Positions 42,194 through 51,220 of a stretch of DNA of 64,000 nucleotides are shown piece by piece. Position 1 is the stretch's first letter. The number at the start of each line of letters is the position of its first letter. A program made the translations under genes and the position numbers. This stretch comes from Desulfosalsimonas propionicica (GTDB taxonomy: Bacteria; Desulfobacterota; Desulfobacteria; Desulfobacterales; Desulfosalsimonadaceae): positions 92,934-156,933 of the forward strand of contig NZ_JACDUS010000007.1 in assembly GCF_013761005.1 (NCBI RefSeq). The letters are read 5' to 3'. Under the pieces are notes generated by a model. It made no database searches. It was not told the origin of the DNA and was given only the letters and a program-made list of their open reading frames with translations.

Positions 42194-45100
42194 ATGTCCC
42201 GGGACAACCCTTTTCTTTCTCTTCGGTTTCTGCGACCCAAACCCAAAGACGGTTCATGCAAAGAGGAATCTTTTGTCGGCGGCCATGCGGCCGTGCGCTG
42301 CGGCCAGCGGGAATGGGAGGATTTTTACCGCTCCCGCTGGCAGCATGACAAAACCGTGCGCACCACCCACGGGGTCAACTGCACCGGATCATGCGCCTGG
42401 GACGTGCATGTGAAAAACGGCGTGATCGTCTGGGAGGTGCAGGCAACCGATTACCCGGGCTGCGGTGCGGCCATGCCCGACCATGAGCCCCGGGGATGTC
42501 CCAGGGGCGCCACTTTTTCCTGGTATACCTACAGCCCGGTGCGGCTCAAATACCCCTATATCCGCTCGGCCCTGGCGGACATGTGGCGAAAAGCCTTAGA
42601 AGAACATAAAGACCCGGTCTATGCCTGGCGCTCAATCGCAGATGACCCGGAAAAGGTCAAAGCCTATCAGAAGGTCCGGGGCAAGGGCGGACTTGTCCGG
42701 GTGTCCTGGAACGAGGCCGCAACGCTTGTGGCCGCGGCCCTGGTGCACACCATTAAAAAATACGGCCCGGACCGGGTGTTCGGGTTTACCCCCATTCCGG
42801 CCATGTCCATGGTCTGCTACGCCTCTGGCGCCCGGTTTCTGTCATTGATCGGCGGGTCCATGATCAGCTTTTATGACTGGTATGCGGACCTTCCCCCGGC
42901 CTCGCCGCAGATCTGGGGCGATCAGACAGACGTGCCTGAAAGCGCGGACTGGTATGAGTCCGCCTACATGATTGTCTGGGGCACCAACCTGCCCATGACC
43001 CGGACCCCGGATGCGCATTTTTTCACCGAAGCCCGCTACCACGGCACGTGCGTGGCCGCAGTGGCCCCGGATTACGCGGAATACGTCAAGTTCGCAGACT
43101 CCTGGCTGCCGGCCCGGGCCGGAACCGACGGGGCCCTGGCAATGGCCATGGCCCACGTGATTTTCAAGGAGTTTTACCTGGACCGGGCTTCTGAGTATTT
43201 CACCCAATACGCCAAGTCCTACACGGACCTGCCGTTTCTGGTGCGCCTGGATGCAGATGATAAAGACGATGCAGACGGCTGGCTTCCGGGCCGTTTTCTG
43301 CGGGCCGCCGATCTGGGCATTTCCATGAACAATGCCGAATGGAAGCCCATGTGCTGGGATGGGCAAACGGACAAACCCGTTATACCAAACGGCGGCATCG
43401 GGTTTCGCTGGGGTGAGCAAGGCCGCTGGAACCTGCATCAGGTGGATGCCCAAACAGATGCCCGGATCGATCCCTGCTTAAGTTTTGCCCAGTCCAGCCA
43501 ACAGTGGTGCAAAACCCGGTTTCCAATATTTGCCTTTACCGGGGCAGGCTCCCGCACCGGGTATGTGCCGGCAAGGAAAATTGCTACAGATAAGGGTGAA
43601 ATCCGGGTAACCACGGTATTTGACCTCATGGCCGCAAACCTGGGCCTGATGCCGGACAATGCCCCAAACTTTCCCGCTGATGCAGACACAACCGATTATC
43701 CCGCAGATTACCAGGACCCCAAACCTTACACCCCGGCCTGGCAGGAGGCCATCACCGGAGTGCCCGCCAAAGACGCAATCCGCGTGGCCCGGGAGTTTGC
43801 CGAAACCGCCGAAAAAACCCGGGGCAAGGCCATGATTTTTCTCGGGGCCGGCACCAATCACTGGTTTCACAGTGACATGACCTACCGGGCCATTATCAAT
43901 CTGACCACCCTGTGCGGCTGCCAGGGGGTCAACGGCGGGGGATGGGCCCATTACGTGGGTCAGGAAAAAATCCGGCCCATATCCGCCTGGGCCCAGCTCG
44001 CCTTTGCCCTGGACTGGAAGCGGCCGCCCAGACAGCAAAACGGCACCTCGTTTTTTTATTTCGCCACCTGCCAGTGGCGCTATGATGCCATGGACGCCGG
44101 CGCCCTGGCATCACCGATGTTTGCAGACAAATTGCCCTCAAAACACCCGGCAGACTATAACGCAATGGCCGCCCGGCTGGGCTGGCTGCCGTCTTATCCC
44201 CAGTTTAACGAAAATCCCCTGGATTTGTGCCGGCAGGCAGAAGACCAGGGGGCGAAGACAGATGACGAGATCATTTCTTTTGTCACGGAAAAGATCAAAT
44301 CCGGTGATCTTTGCTTTGCGGTTGAAGACCCGGACAACCCGAAAAACTTTCCCAGAGTGCTGTTTTTGTGGCGGGCCAACCTGCTCGGGGCCTCGGGCAA
44401 GGGACACGAGTATTTCTTAAAGCACCTGCTGGGCGTGGAAAGCGCTGTATCCGGCCCGGAAAGCCAGCACCGGCCCGAACAGATCCAGAGGCATGACCCC
44501 GCGCCCGAAGGCAAGCTCGATCTCATGGTGACAATGGAGATGCGCATGTCCACATCCGCGCTTTACTCGGACGTGGCCCTTCCGGCGGCTTCCTGGTATG
44601 AGATGCATGATTTGAGCACAACAGACATGCACCCGTTTATCCATCCGTTTAACCCGGCCATTGATCCGCCTTGGGAGACCCGCACCAACTGGGATCAGTT
44701 CAAAACAATCGCGGAAACATTCTCCGATTTGGCCAAAACCCACCTGGGCCGGCAGAAAGACCTTGTGGCCACGGCCCTGGCCCATGACTCGCCCGGAGAA
44801 ATCGCCCAGCCGCATGTTCAGGACTGGAAGGACGGAAAAACAGCACCTGCAGCCGGAAAAAATCTGCCCAATCTCACGGTGGTGACAAGGGATTTTGGCG
44901 AAACCCACAACATGATGACCGCTCTCGGCCCCCTGGCCGCGGAAAAAGGCATGGGGGTTAAGGGCGTGTCCTGGAAGGCGGACACGGAATACGAAGAACT
45001 CAAGTCCGAACTGGGAACCGTTGCAACACCCGGCTTAACCCAGGGCATGCCGCGCCTGGAAACCGGACATGACGTGGCCTGCGCCATTCTGGCCCTGGCC

Positions 45101-45928
45101 CCGGAGACAAACGGGCACACGGCTGTCAAATCCTGGCAGGGCGTGGAAAAAACCAGCGGGCTTTCCCTTTCCCATTTAAGCCGGCAGCGCGAAGGCGAAA
45201 AAATCACCTTTGACAGTATTACCGCACAGCCCAAAGAAATCATCACCTCGCCCACCTGGAGCGGCCTGGAAACAGAAGGCCGGCGCTATTCCCCGTTTGT
45301 GATCAACATCGAGGAAAAACTGCCGTTCCGCACGCTCACGGGCCGGGCCCAGTTTTACATGGATCACGAATGGATGCTGGCATTCGGCGAGCACCTGCCG
45401 GTCTACCGGCCGCCCCTGGACATGGATGCCATGGGATCGGCTGGGGTATCCCGGGAGCCGGGAAAGGAAATCATATTGAATTATCTCACCCCGCATTCCA
45501 AGTGGTCCATCCACAGCACCTATTCGGACACCCTGGTCATGCTCACGCTTTTCCGGGGCGGTGAGGCCATCTGGATCAACAACCAGGATGCCGCCGGCAT
45601 CGGGGTTTGCGACAACGACTGGGTGGAGTGCTTTAACATCAACGGGGTGGTCATGGCCCGGGCCGTTGTGAGCCATCGGATTCCCCGGGGCAAGGCATTT
45701 ATGTATCACGCTCAGGAGCGGCTGATCAACACGCCGGGCTCAAAGCGCTCCGGCCAGCGCGGCGGAACCCACAACAGTGTCACCCGGATCATGGTCAAGC
45801 CCACCCACATGATTGGCGGGTATGCCCAGTTCAGCTATTTTTTCAACTACTACGGACCCACCGGCGCCCAGCGCGACGAGGTGATCGTGGTCCGCAAGGC
45901 CGGGGAGATCGACTGGTATGAAGATTAA
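42194..45928 (+). CDS. narG: Respiratory nitrate reductase alpha subunit
   Basis: A 1244-residue molybdopterin enzyme of cytoplasmic NarG size with no signal peptide. The FS0 cluster ligands are visible: His59, Cys63, Cys67 and Cys102 (HGVNCTGSC ... GCPRG). The molybdenum-ligand Asp lies in SFYDWYADLPPASP (Asp228, equivalent to E. coli Asp222). Many NarG blocks are intact (FTPIPAMSMVCYASGARFLSLIGG; DQTDVPESADWYESAY). GGAGGG precedes the ATG. It reduces nitrate to nitrite with electrons from NarI via NarH. The gene overlaps narH by 11 bases. Confidence 0.96.
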   Translation: MSRDNPFLSLRFLRPKPKDGSCKEESFVGGHAAVRCGQREWEDFYRSRWQHDKTVRTTHGVNCTGSCAWDVHVKNGVIVWEVQATDYPGCGAAMPDHEPRGCPRGATFSWYTYSPVRLKYPYIRSALADMWRKALEEHKDPVYAWRSIADDPEKVKAYQKVRGKGGLVRVSWNEAATLVAAALVHTIKKYGPDRVFGFTPIPAMSMVCYASGARFLSLIGGSMISFYDWYADLPPASPQIWGDQTDVPESADWYESAYMIVWGTNLPMTRTPDAHFFTEARYHGTCVAAVAPDYAEYVKFADSWLPARAGTDGALAMAMAHVIFKEFYLDRASEYFTQYAKSYTDLPFLVRLDADDKDDADGWLPGRFLRAADLGISMNNAEWKPMCWDGQTDKPVIPNGGIGFRWGEQGRWNLHQVDAQTDARIDPCLSFAQSSQQWCKTRFPIFAFTGAGSRTGYVPARKIATDKGEIRVTTVFDLMAANLGLMPDNAPNFPADADTTDYPADYQDPKPYTPAWQEAITGVPAKDAIRVAREFAETAEKTRGKAMIFLGAGTNHWFHSDMTYRAIINLTTLCGCQGVNGGGWAHYVGQEKIRPISAWAQLAFALDWKRPPRQQNGTSFFYFATCQWRYDAMDAGALASPMFADKLPSKHPADYNAMAARLGWLPSYPQFNENPLDLCRQAEDQGAKTDDEIISFVTEKIKSGDLCFAVEDPDNPKNFPRVLFLWRANLLGASGKGHEYFLKHLLGVESAVSGPESQHRPEQIQRHDPAPEGKLDLMVTMEMRMSTSALYSDVALPAASWYEMHDLSTTDMHPFIHPFNPAIDPPWETRTNWDQFKTIAETFSDLAKTHLGRQKDLVATALAHDSPGEIAQPHVQDWKDGKTAPAAGKNLPNLTVVTRDFGETHNMMTALGPLAAEKGMGVKGVSWKADTEYEELKSELGTVATPGLTQGMPRLETGHDVACAILALAPETNGHTAVKSWQGVEKTSGLSLSHLSRQREGEKITFDSITAQPKEIITSPTWSGLETEGRRYSPFVINIEEKLPFRTLTGRAQFYMDHEWMLAFGEHLPVYRPPLDMDAMGSAGVSREPGKEIILNYLTPHSKWSIHSTYSDTLVMLTLFRGGEAIWINNQDAAGIGVCDNDWVECFNINGVVMARAVVSHRIPRGKAFMYHAQERLINTPGSKRSGQRGGTHNSVTRIMVKPTHMIGGYAQFSYFFNYYGPTGAQRDEVIVVRKAGEIDWYED

Positions 45929-47345
45929 AGCCCAGATGACCATGGTGTTGAACCTGGACAAATGCATCGGATGCCACACCTGCAGTATTCCGTGCAAAAA
46001 CGTATGGACCAGCCGGGCAGGCGCGGAATACATGTGGTTTAACAACGTGGAGACCAAGCCCGGCATCGGGTATCCAAAAAACTGGGAGGACCAGGGGATT
46101 TACCAGGGCGGATGGACGGCCGAAAACAACCGTTTGGCCCTTGCAGCCGGCGGACGGGTCACAAAGCTTGCCCGGATTTTCAACAATCCCCATCTGCCGC
46201 AGATTGACGCCTATTACGAGCCATGGGATTATGATTACGGCAGCCTTATCACAAGCCCGGTAAAAAAACACCAGCCCGCCATACGGCCCCGCTCGCAGAT
46301 CACGGGCAACTCCATGGAAATCCAGTGGGGACCCAACTGGGAGGATGACCTGGCCGGGGTGTGTGAAACCGGAGCCGCGGACACCAATTTTGCAGGCCTG
46401 GATGCGCAGAAATACCTGGAATTTGAACAGGCCTTTATGCTGTATCTGCCCCGGCTGTGCGAGCACTGCTTAAACCCGGCGTGCGCGGCCTCTTGTCCGT
46501 CAGGTGCGCTTTACAAAAGGGATGAAGACGGCATTGTGCTGGTGGATCAGGCCCGGTGCCGGGGCTGGCGCTACTGCGTATCCGGATGTCCCTACAAAAA
46601 GGTGTATTTCAACTGGAAAACCGGCACTTCGGAAAAATGCATCTTCTGCTATCCCAGAACCGAAAGCGGTATGACCACGCTGTGCTCTGCCTCCTGTGTG
46701 GGCCGGATCCGGTATGTGGGCGTGATCCTCTATGACGCAGAGCGCATATCCCAGGCCGCATCTGCAGCCGACCCCAAAGAGATCTATCCTGCCCTGGTGG
46801 ACATGATGCTTGATCCCAATGATCCCAAAGTGCTTGATGAAGCTGAAAAACAGGGCATTTCCGAGGCGTTTTTGAAGGCCGCCCAAAAATCGCCCACAGA
46901 TAAACTCATGCGCAAATGGCGCCTGGCCCTGCCGCTTCACCCGGAATACAGAACCCTTCCCATGGTCTGGTATGTTCCGCCCTTAAGCCCCATTCAGACG
47001 GGCACGGAAAACAAAAATCCCGATGAAGCGCTTTCAGACATGCGCATTCCGGTCAAATACCTGGCCAATCTCCTGGCAGCCGGTGATGAGGCCCCGGTGC
47101 GACGGTCTTTGAAATATCTCATGGCCCTGCGGGCCTACATGCGCTCTTTGCGTCTGGAAAAAACCCCGGACAAAAGTATACTGGACCAGGCCGGACTGGA
47201 TGGGAAACTGGATGAGGCAACGGTTTTGGAAATCTATGACCTGCTGGCCATTGGCAAGCACAAGGACCGGTTTGTGCTACCAACCGCCCCGACCCCGGAC
47301 CAGGCGGACATGCGAATGACACAAGGTGAAAAAGGATTTGAGTAA
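45918..47345 (+). CDS. narH: Respiratory nitrate reductase beta subunit
   Basis: A 475-residue iron-sulfur protein with four Cys clusters: CIGCHTCSIPCKNVW near the N-terminus, CEHCLNPACAASCPSG, CRGWRYCVSGCP (the Trp in place of a Cys marks the 3Fe-4S site typical of NarH) and CIFC...CSASCVGR. It carries electrons between NarI haems and NarG. It overlaps narG and is followed within a few bases by narJ. Confidence 0.96.
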   Translation: MKIKAQMTMVLNLDKCIGCHTCSIPCKNVWTSRAGAEYMWFNNVETKPGIGYPKNWEDQGIYQGGWTAENNRLALAAGGRVTKLARIFNNPHLPQIDAYYEPWDYDYGSLITSPVKKHQPAIRPRSQITGNSMEIQWGPNWEDDLAGVCETGAADTNFAGLDAQKYLEFEQAFMLYLPRLCEHCLNPACAASCPSGALYKRDEDGIVLVDQARCRGWRYCVSGCPYKKVYFNWKTGTSEKCIFCYPRTESGMTTLCSASCVGRIRYVGVILYDAERISQAASAADPKEIYPALVDMMLDPNDPKVLDEAEKQGISEAFLKAAQKSPTDKLMRKWRLALPLHPEYRTLPMVWYVPPLSPIQTGTENKNPDEALSDMRIPVKYLANLLAAGDEAPVRRSLKYLMALRAYMRSLRLEKTPDKSILDQAGLDGKLDEATVLEIYDLLAIGKHKDRFVLPTAPTPDQADMRMTQGEKGFE

Positions 47346-47349
47346 AATT

Positions 47350-47889
47350 ATGGATGAAACAGCTCAAAAACAGATCAAGGCATTGTCGTTTCTGCTGCAG
47401 TTTCCGGATGAAAAGACCCTTGAATCCCTGCGTGCGGCCGCCGCCGGGATCGAGCAGGTTTTTGCTGAACCCGGGCGCATCCATATCCGGAAATTTCTGC
47501 AATACCTGACCGAAACCCCGCACCTGGCCTTACAGGAAGCCTTTTGTGCGGCATTTGACTTAAATCCCGACACCTGCATGAACCTGACTTATCATCAATA
47601 CAAGGACGGTGCAAAACGGGGCCCGGCCCTGGCCCGGTTTGCCCGGGCATTTGAACAGGCCGGGTTTGATCTGGTCTGCACGGATCTGCCCGATTACCTG
47701 CCCATGGTGCTTGAACTCATGTCCCAGTCAACAAACGGCGATTTTCAATGGGTGATCGCAGAGCACCGGCAAACCGTAAAAATGCTCACAGAACGGCTCA
47801 AGTCCATGCAAAGCCCGTATGCAGCAATTTTTCAGGTTTTAACTGAACTGTTGGAAGCGGTTTCAAACCAATACAAAAAGGGGGCCTGA
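47350..47889 (+). CDS. narJ: Nitrate reductase assembly chaperone
   Basis: A 179-residue helical protein of the NarJ/DmsD/TorD group: IKALSFLLQFPDEKTLESL at the start and DLPDYLPMVLELMSQS in the middle, the family's conserved region. It inserts cofactors and holds NarGH until membrane attachment. ATG 47350 is preferred; a GTG at 47326 in the same frame would overlap narH by 20 bases. Its stop overlaps the narI start (TGATG). Confidence 0.9.
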   Translation: MDETAQKQIKALSFLLQFPDEKTLESLRAAAAGIEQVFAEPGRIHIRKFLQYLTETPHLALQEAFCAAFDLNPDTCMNLTYHQYKDGAKRGPALARFARAFEQAGFDLVCTDLPDYLPMVLELMSQSTNGDFQWVIAEHRQTVKMLTERLKSMQSPYAAIFQVLTELLEAVSNQYKKGA

Positions 47890-48572
47890 TGAGCGGATTT
47901 ATGCATATTCTGGGTTTTATCGTGTTTCCGTATATCGCCCTGACAATCTTTGTCCTCGGCCATGCCTGGCGGTATGTCACGGACTGGAAGCGCTGGAACG
48001 CGGCATCCTCCCAGTTTCTCCACAAAGACAGCCTCAAGGGTGGCATCACCATATTTCACTGGGGCGCGCTGTTGACCCTGCTGGGCCATGCCGGCGGCAT
48101 GCTGATTCCCCAGCGCATTTATGACGTCTTCGGGGTCAATGCCGCGGCCCATAATTTCATGGCCCACTGGGCCGGCCTGGTGGCCGGGGTGCTCATGATT
48201 GTCGGGGTGATCTGGCTGCTGGTGCGCCGCACCCGCCAGGACCGGATTTCTGCAAACACCACGATTCATGACTGGGTGCTGCTGGTCATGCTCCTGATCG
48301 TCTCCGGGCTGGGGCTTTACAACGTGGTGTTCACCCACTATGACGTTCTCTACTCGGTGGCCCCCTGGATCCGCAGCATCGTTGTGCTGGCCCCCAATCC
48401 CGCGCTCATGGCCCCGGTGCCGGTGTCCTACAAGCTGCATATCCTGAGCGCTTTTGTTCTTCTGGCCTATTCGCCCTTTACCCGGCTGGTGCATATCTGG
48501 AGCGCGCCCGTGACCTATTTGTACCGAAGCTACGTGATTTTCAGAAAGTTACCCGGCACAAAAGGAGCCTAA
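47889..48572 (+). CDS. narI: Respiratory nitrate reductase gamma subunit (cytochrome b)
   Basis: A 227-residue protein with five helices and the four haem-ligand His: His57 and His67 (ITIFHWGALLTLLGHAGG), His184 and His202 (YKLHILSAFV ... RLVHIWS). It oxidises quinol and passes electrons through two b haems to NarH. Its last codons and stop (AAAGGAGCC TAA) double as the original Shine-Dalgarno of narK; a MITE-like element now lies just behind. Confidence 0.95.
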   Translation: MSGFMHILGFIVFPYIALTIFVLGHAWRYVTDWKRWNAASSQFLHKDSLKGGITIFHWGALLTLLGHAGGMLIPQRIYDVFGVNAAAHNFMAHWAGLVAGVLMIVGVIWLLVRRTRQDRISANTTIHDWVLLVMLLIVSGLGLYNVVFTHYDVLYSVAPWIRSIVVLAPNPALMAPVPVSYKLHILSAFVLLAYSPFTRLVHIWSAPVTYLYRSYVIFRKLPGTKGA

Positions 48573-48578
48573 ACCATG

Positions 48579-48729
48579 ATGGCACCGTAGAAAGTCCAAT
48601 ATCTGCGTTACGCGCGATTTCTCAGAATTTCACGTACGAATAAGTACGCTGCATTCTTCGAAATCGCGCAAGCCTTGATCTTGAACTTTTTACGGCGCCA
48701 TCTGAAAATCGACTTTTTACGAAGGCATC
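48579..48729 (+). mobile_element. Palindromic MITE-like element inserted at the narK start codon
   Basis: A 151-bp element flanked by a perfect 8-bp direct repeat, AAACCATG (48571-48578 and 48730-48737). The first 124 bp match the element at 38889 almost base for base; a further 27 bp adds a second right end, GACTTTTTACGAAGGCATC, which mirrors the left end GATGGCACCGTAGAAAGTC. The duplicated sequence contains the narK ATG, so the start codon exists twice and only the downstream one opens narK. Confidence 0.8.
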
Positions 48730-48734
48730 AAACC

Positions 48735-50051
48735 ATGGCAGATGAAAACAACCATGAAAACGGAGCCGTCTGTTATGCCCGGTCCAGCCGGAGCGCGGCC
48801 CTGACCTGGACCACCCTGGCATTTTTTGCCGGGTTTGCCGGGGTCTCAGCCTTCGGGCCCATTGTCTCGCGCTTAAAGGAATCCATGGAAATCAGCGCGG
48901 TGCTCATGGGCGTGCTGTCAGCCTCGCCGTCTCTGACCGGCTCGCTTTTGCGCATCCCCTTTGGCGCGGCCGTGGACCGCATGGGCGGCAAAAAGCCTAT
49001 CCTGATACTGCTGGGCCTGGCAGGCGCGGGCATTATCGGCCTGGCCCTGTTGTATGCCCTGTTTCCCGAGCCAACAGCCGCGCAGTTTCCGCTGTTTTTA
49101 CTGGCCGGCATTTTGTGCGGCTGCGGAATCGCCATATTTTCAGTGGGCATTCCCACCGTGTCCTACTGGTATCCCCAGAAAAAACAGGGCGCGGCCCTGG
49201 CCGCCTATGCCGGGCTGGGCAATCTGGCCCCGGGCCTGTTTGCCATGCTTTTGCCCGCCATGGTGGCGGCAATGGGGCTGAAGTTTTCCTACATTGTCTG
49301 GGCGGTGTTTGTGCTGGCGGTATTTGTACTGGTGATGCTGTTTATGAAGGATGCCCCGTATTTTCAATACCGGGAAATGGGCATTGAAATCGATGAAGAC
49401 GCCCTGATCCATGCCTGCGGCCAGGAGCTGCTGCCATCGGGCGCTGCAACAGACTCGTTGAAAAAAGCCGGGGCCAGCTGGCGCACCTGGATTCTGACCT
49501 ATTTTTATTTTATCAACTTCGGCGGGTTTATCGCGCTCACAGTCTGGTTTCCCACCTACTGGTCCGAGTTTTTCAAAATGAGCATCATAAACGCGGGTTT
49601 TCTCACCGCCGCCTATTCCCTTTCCTCATCTCTTCTCCGGGTGGCCGGCGGCCGGGCCGCAGACATTTTCACCGGCGAAAAAGTGGCCCTGTTTTCCTTT
49701 GCAGCCGTCATTGCCGGCTCCATCCTCATGGTCCTGGTGGAAAAATCCTTTGCCCTGGCCCTTTTGGGCCAGATGATCATGGCATTAGGGATGGGCTTTG
49801 CCAATGCAGCGGTGTTTAAGCTGGTGCCGCGCTACACCCCGGCAGCAGTGGGCGGGGCTTCGGGCATCGTGGGCGGCCTGGGCGCATTCGGCGGATTTGT
49901 CATCCCCCCGGCCATGGGCCTGTTTGTGGCCATCTCCCCCACATCCGGCTACAGCAACGGCTTTGTGGTTTTTACCATACTCACCCTAGCCGCCCTGGGG
50001 CTTTTGTACGTGCTCTACCGTTATCCCCCGGCAGAGGGCAATGTCCTGTAA
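48735..50051 (+). CDS. narK: NarK-type nitrate/nitrite transporter (MFS)
   Basis: A 438-residue, twelve-helix major-facilitator protein with nitrate signature regions (GRAADIFTG; GNLAPGLFAMLLPA; FGGFIALTVWFPTYW). It would import nitrate and/or export nitrite for NarGHI. The frame is open back to 48675, but that part is the MITE. The present ATG is preceded by GAAGG nine bases away, supplied by the element's right end, after separation from the AAAGGAG at the end of narI. It follows narI, the reverse of the E. coli order. Confidence 0.93.
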   Translation: MADENNHENGAVCYARSSRSAALTWTTLAFFAGFAGVSAFGPIVSRLKESMEISAVLMGVLSASPSLTGSLLRIPFGAAVDRMGGKKPILILLGLAGAGIIGLALLYALFPEPTAAQFPLFLLAGILCGCGIAIFSVGIPTVSYWYPQKKQGAALAAYAGLGNLAPGLFAMLLPAMVAAMGLKFSYIVWAVFVLAVFVLVMLFMKDAPYFQYREMGIEIDEDALIHACGQELLPSGAATDSLKKAGASWRTWILTYFYFINFGGFIALTVWFPTYWSEFFKMSIINAGFLTAAYSLSSSLLRVAGGRAADIFTGEKVALFSFAAVIAGSILMVLVEKSFALALLGQMIMALGMGFANAAVFKLVPRYTPAAVGGASGIVGGLGAFGGFVIPPAMGLFVAISPTSGYSNGFVVFTILTLAALGLLYVLYRYPPAEGNVL

Positions 50052-50103
50052 AAGCCCATAGATTAGTTAAAGGAAGTCTTGAAATCAAAAACAGGAGGTC
50101 AAA

Positions 50104-50430
50104 ATGAAAAAAGTTTATCTGATTGTTTTTATGATGGTGTTTTTCTCCTTTATTTTCGTTTCTTTTGCCGCAGCAGAAGAGAGCATGACAAAACAGAAAA
50201 AAGAAGAAAGCTTAAGCCTAATTGTTGCGACCCCTGAAGATGGTTTCCAGCTGGCTATTGCGCTTTCCCGCAAGGGAGTTACAGAAACCCAGCCGGACAA
50301 GGAGGTGTTAAAGAAGCTGCGGCCGGCATACGCCCATGATCCGGACAGCTTAATTGCCGCATCCCAGGTAATTGCCATTCACTTTCAAACCATCGCCGCC
50401 GCCAATAACTACTGGCGCAGCGAGGAATAA
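50104..50430 (+). CDS. Small exported protein of unknown function
   Basis: A 108-residue protein with a clear signal peptide (VFFSFIFVSFAAA-EES) and a soluble helical remainder (PEDGFQLAIALSRKG; PDSLIAASQVIAIHFQTIAAANNYW). AGGAGG lies at a good distance. It follows narK by 52 bp on the same strand, so it may be the last gene of the nar operon. No family recognised. Confidence 0.75.
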   Translation: MKKVYLIVFMMVFFSFIFVSFAAAEESMTKQKKEESLSLIVATPEDGFQLAIALSRKGVTETQPDKEVLKKLRPAYAHDPDSLIAASQVIAIHFQTIAAANNYWRSEE

Positions 50431-50875
50431 ATCCGTTTAATCGACCCTGTCGATTATCTATGCCGTGCCGGCGATCATGAACATCCTCGCGTTCGGGGTT
50501 TTCGGCTGGAATTATTAGATTTTGGAAACGCCCGCCTTTTGCAGCTCCTCTTCAAACATTTACAGGCCAAGAGGAGCTGCAAATCCGAAAATAATGCTTC
50601 GACAGATACTGCCAATCCATTACATCCAACGCAGCCCGTTTCTGACAGCGATGCTCTCCAAAGCTGCCAGGAGCACCTGCATTATTCTTGATTTATCAGC
50701 CGATGTGATTGTGGATCATTTGTCAAGAATAAAGCTTTGACGCCTCTTATGCCGGTTATTGCCGGTTTTGCAATCTATTTTGACGATATTTCACAAAAGA
50801 CTTCCTGTTCTGTGCTTTTGCTCTTATCATACCTGCCGGACTACACCCGAAAAATTTTACAGGAGACCCTGGCCC
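50431..50875. other. Gene-free stretch after the nar operon
   Basis: No supported gene. The only structure seen is the hairpin at 50538-50583; the one open frame across it starts at TTG without a ribosome-binding site. Confidence 0.45.
50538..50583. repeat. Perfect 15-bp inverted repeat
   Basis: TTTGCAGCTCCTCTT (50538-50552) and AAGAGGAGCTGCAAA (50569-50583) are exact reverse complements around a 16-base loop. No T run follows, so it is not a standard terminator; it may be an insertion footprint or a bidirectional stop for the flanking transcripts. Confidence 0.6.
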
Positions 50876-51085
50876 ATGAAATTTAAACTGGTAAAAGCTG
50901 TGGACAAGGACGAAAATGGCAATCTTGTCATCAACCTGGCTTCGAATGCGGCCGATGACGACTGGCTTCGCGCTGCCCGCTTAGCCCGCAGGGCCAAAGC
51001 AGGCGATGAGGAGGCCGCAAAAGAGTTGAAATTCCTCCGGGAAACCCCCATGGTTCGGTTGGTTGAAGACGAAAAAGAGGATTAA
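50876..51085 (+). CDS. 69-residue hypothetical protein
   Basis: ACAGGAG precedes the ATG. The product is short, acidic and helical (DDDWLRAARLARRAKAGDEEAAKELKFL) with a beta-hairpin-like N-terminus. No family recognised. It sits at the left of a stretch of decayed accessory genes. Confidence 0.6.
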   Translation: MKFKLVKAVDKDENGNLVINLASNAADDDWLRAARLARRAKAGDEEAAKELKFLRETPMVRLVEDEKED

Positions 51086-51220
51086 CTTCTCCGATTGCTT
51101 AACAAAAAGCAAGCCAACATAGCCTTGCACATCCGAAAAGACCTGTAAAAATAGTCGTTCCAGAGCAATTTGATATATTTTATGCTGCTTCCACAGAGAC
51201 CAACCCCGGGAAAGGGTTTT

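Noticed and set aside
42842..43453. Minus-strand open frame of 203 codons inside narG
   Set aside because: Antisense of a highly conserved narG segment in GC-rich DNA; no family features.
42194..45928. Nitrite oxidoreductase (NxrA) instead of nitrate reductase
   Set aside because: The sequence follows NarG block by block, has no signal peptide, and sits with narH, narJ, narI and narK in a standard set.
50522..50740. 72-codon frame after the nar operon
   Set aside because: It begins with TTG without a ribosome-binding site and runs through the perfect hairpin; composition is not gene-like.
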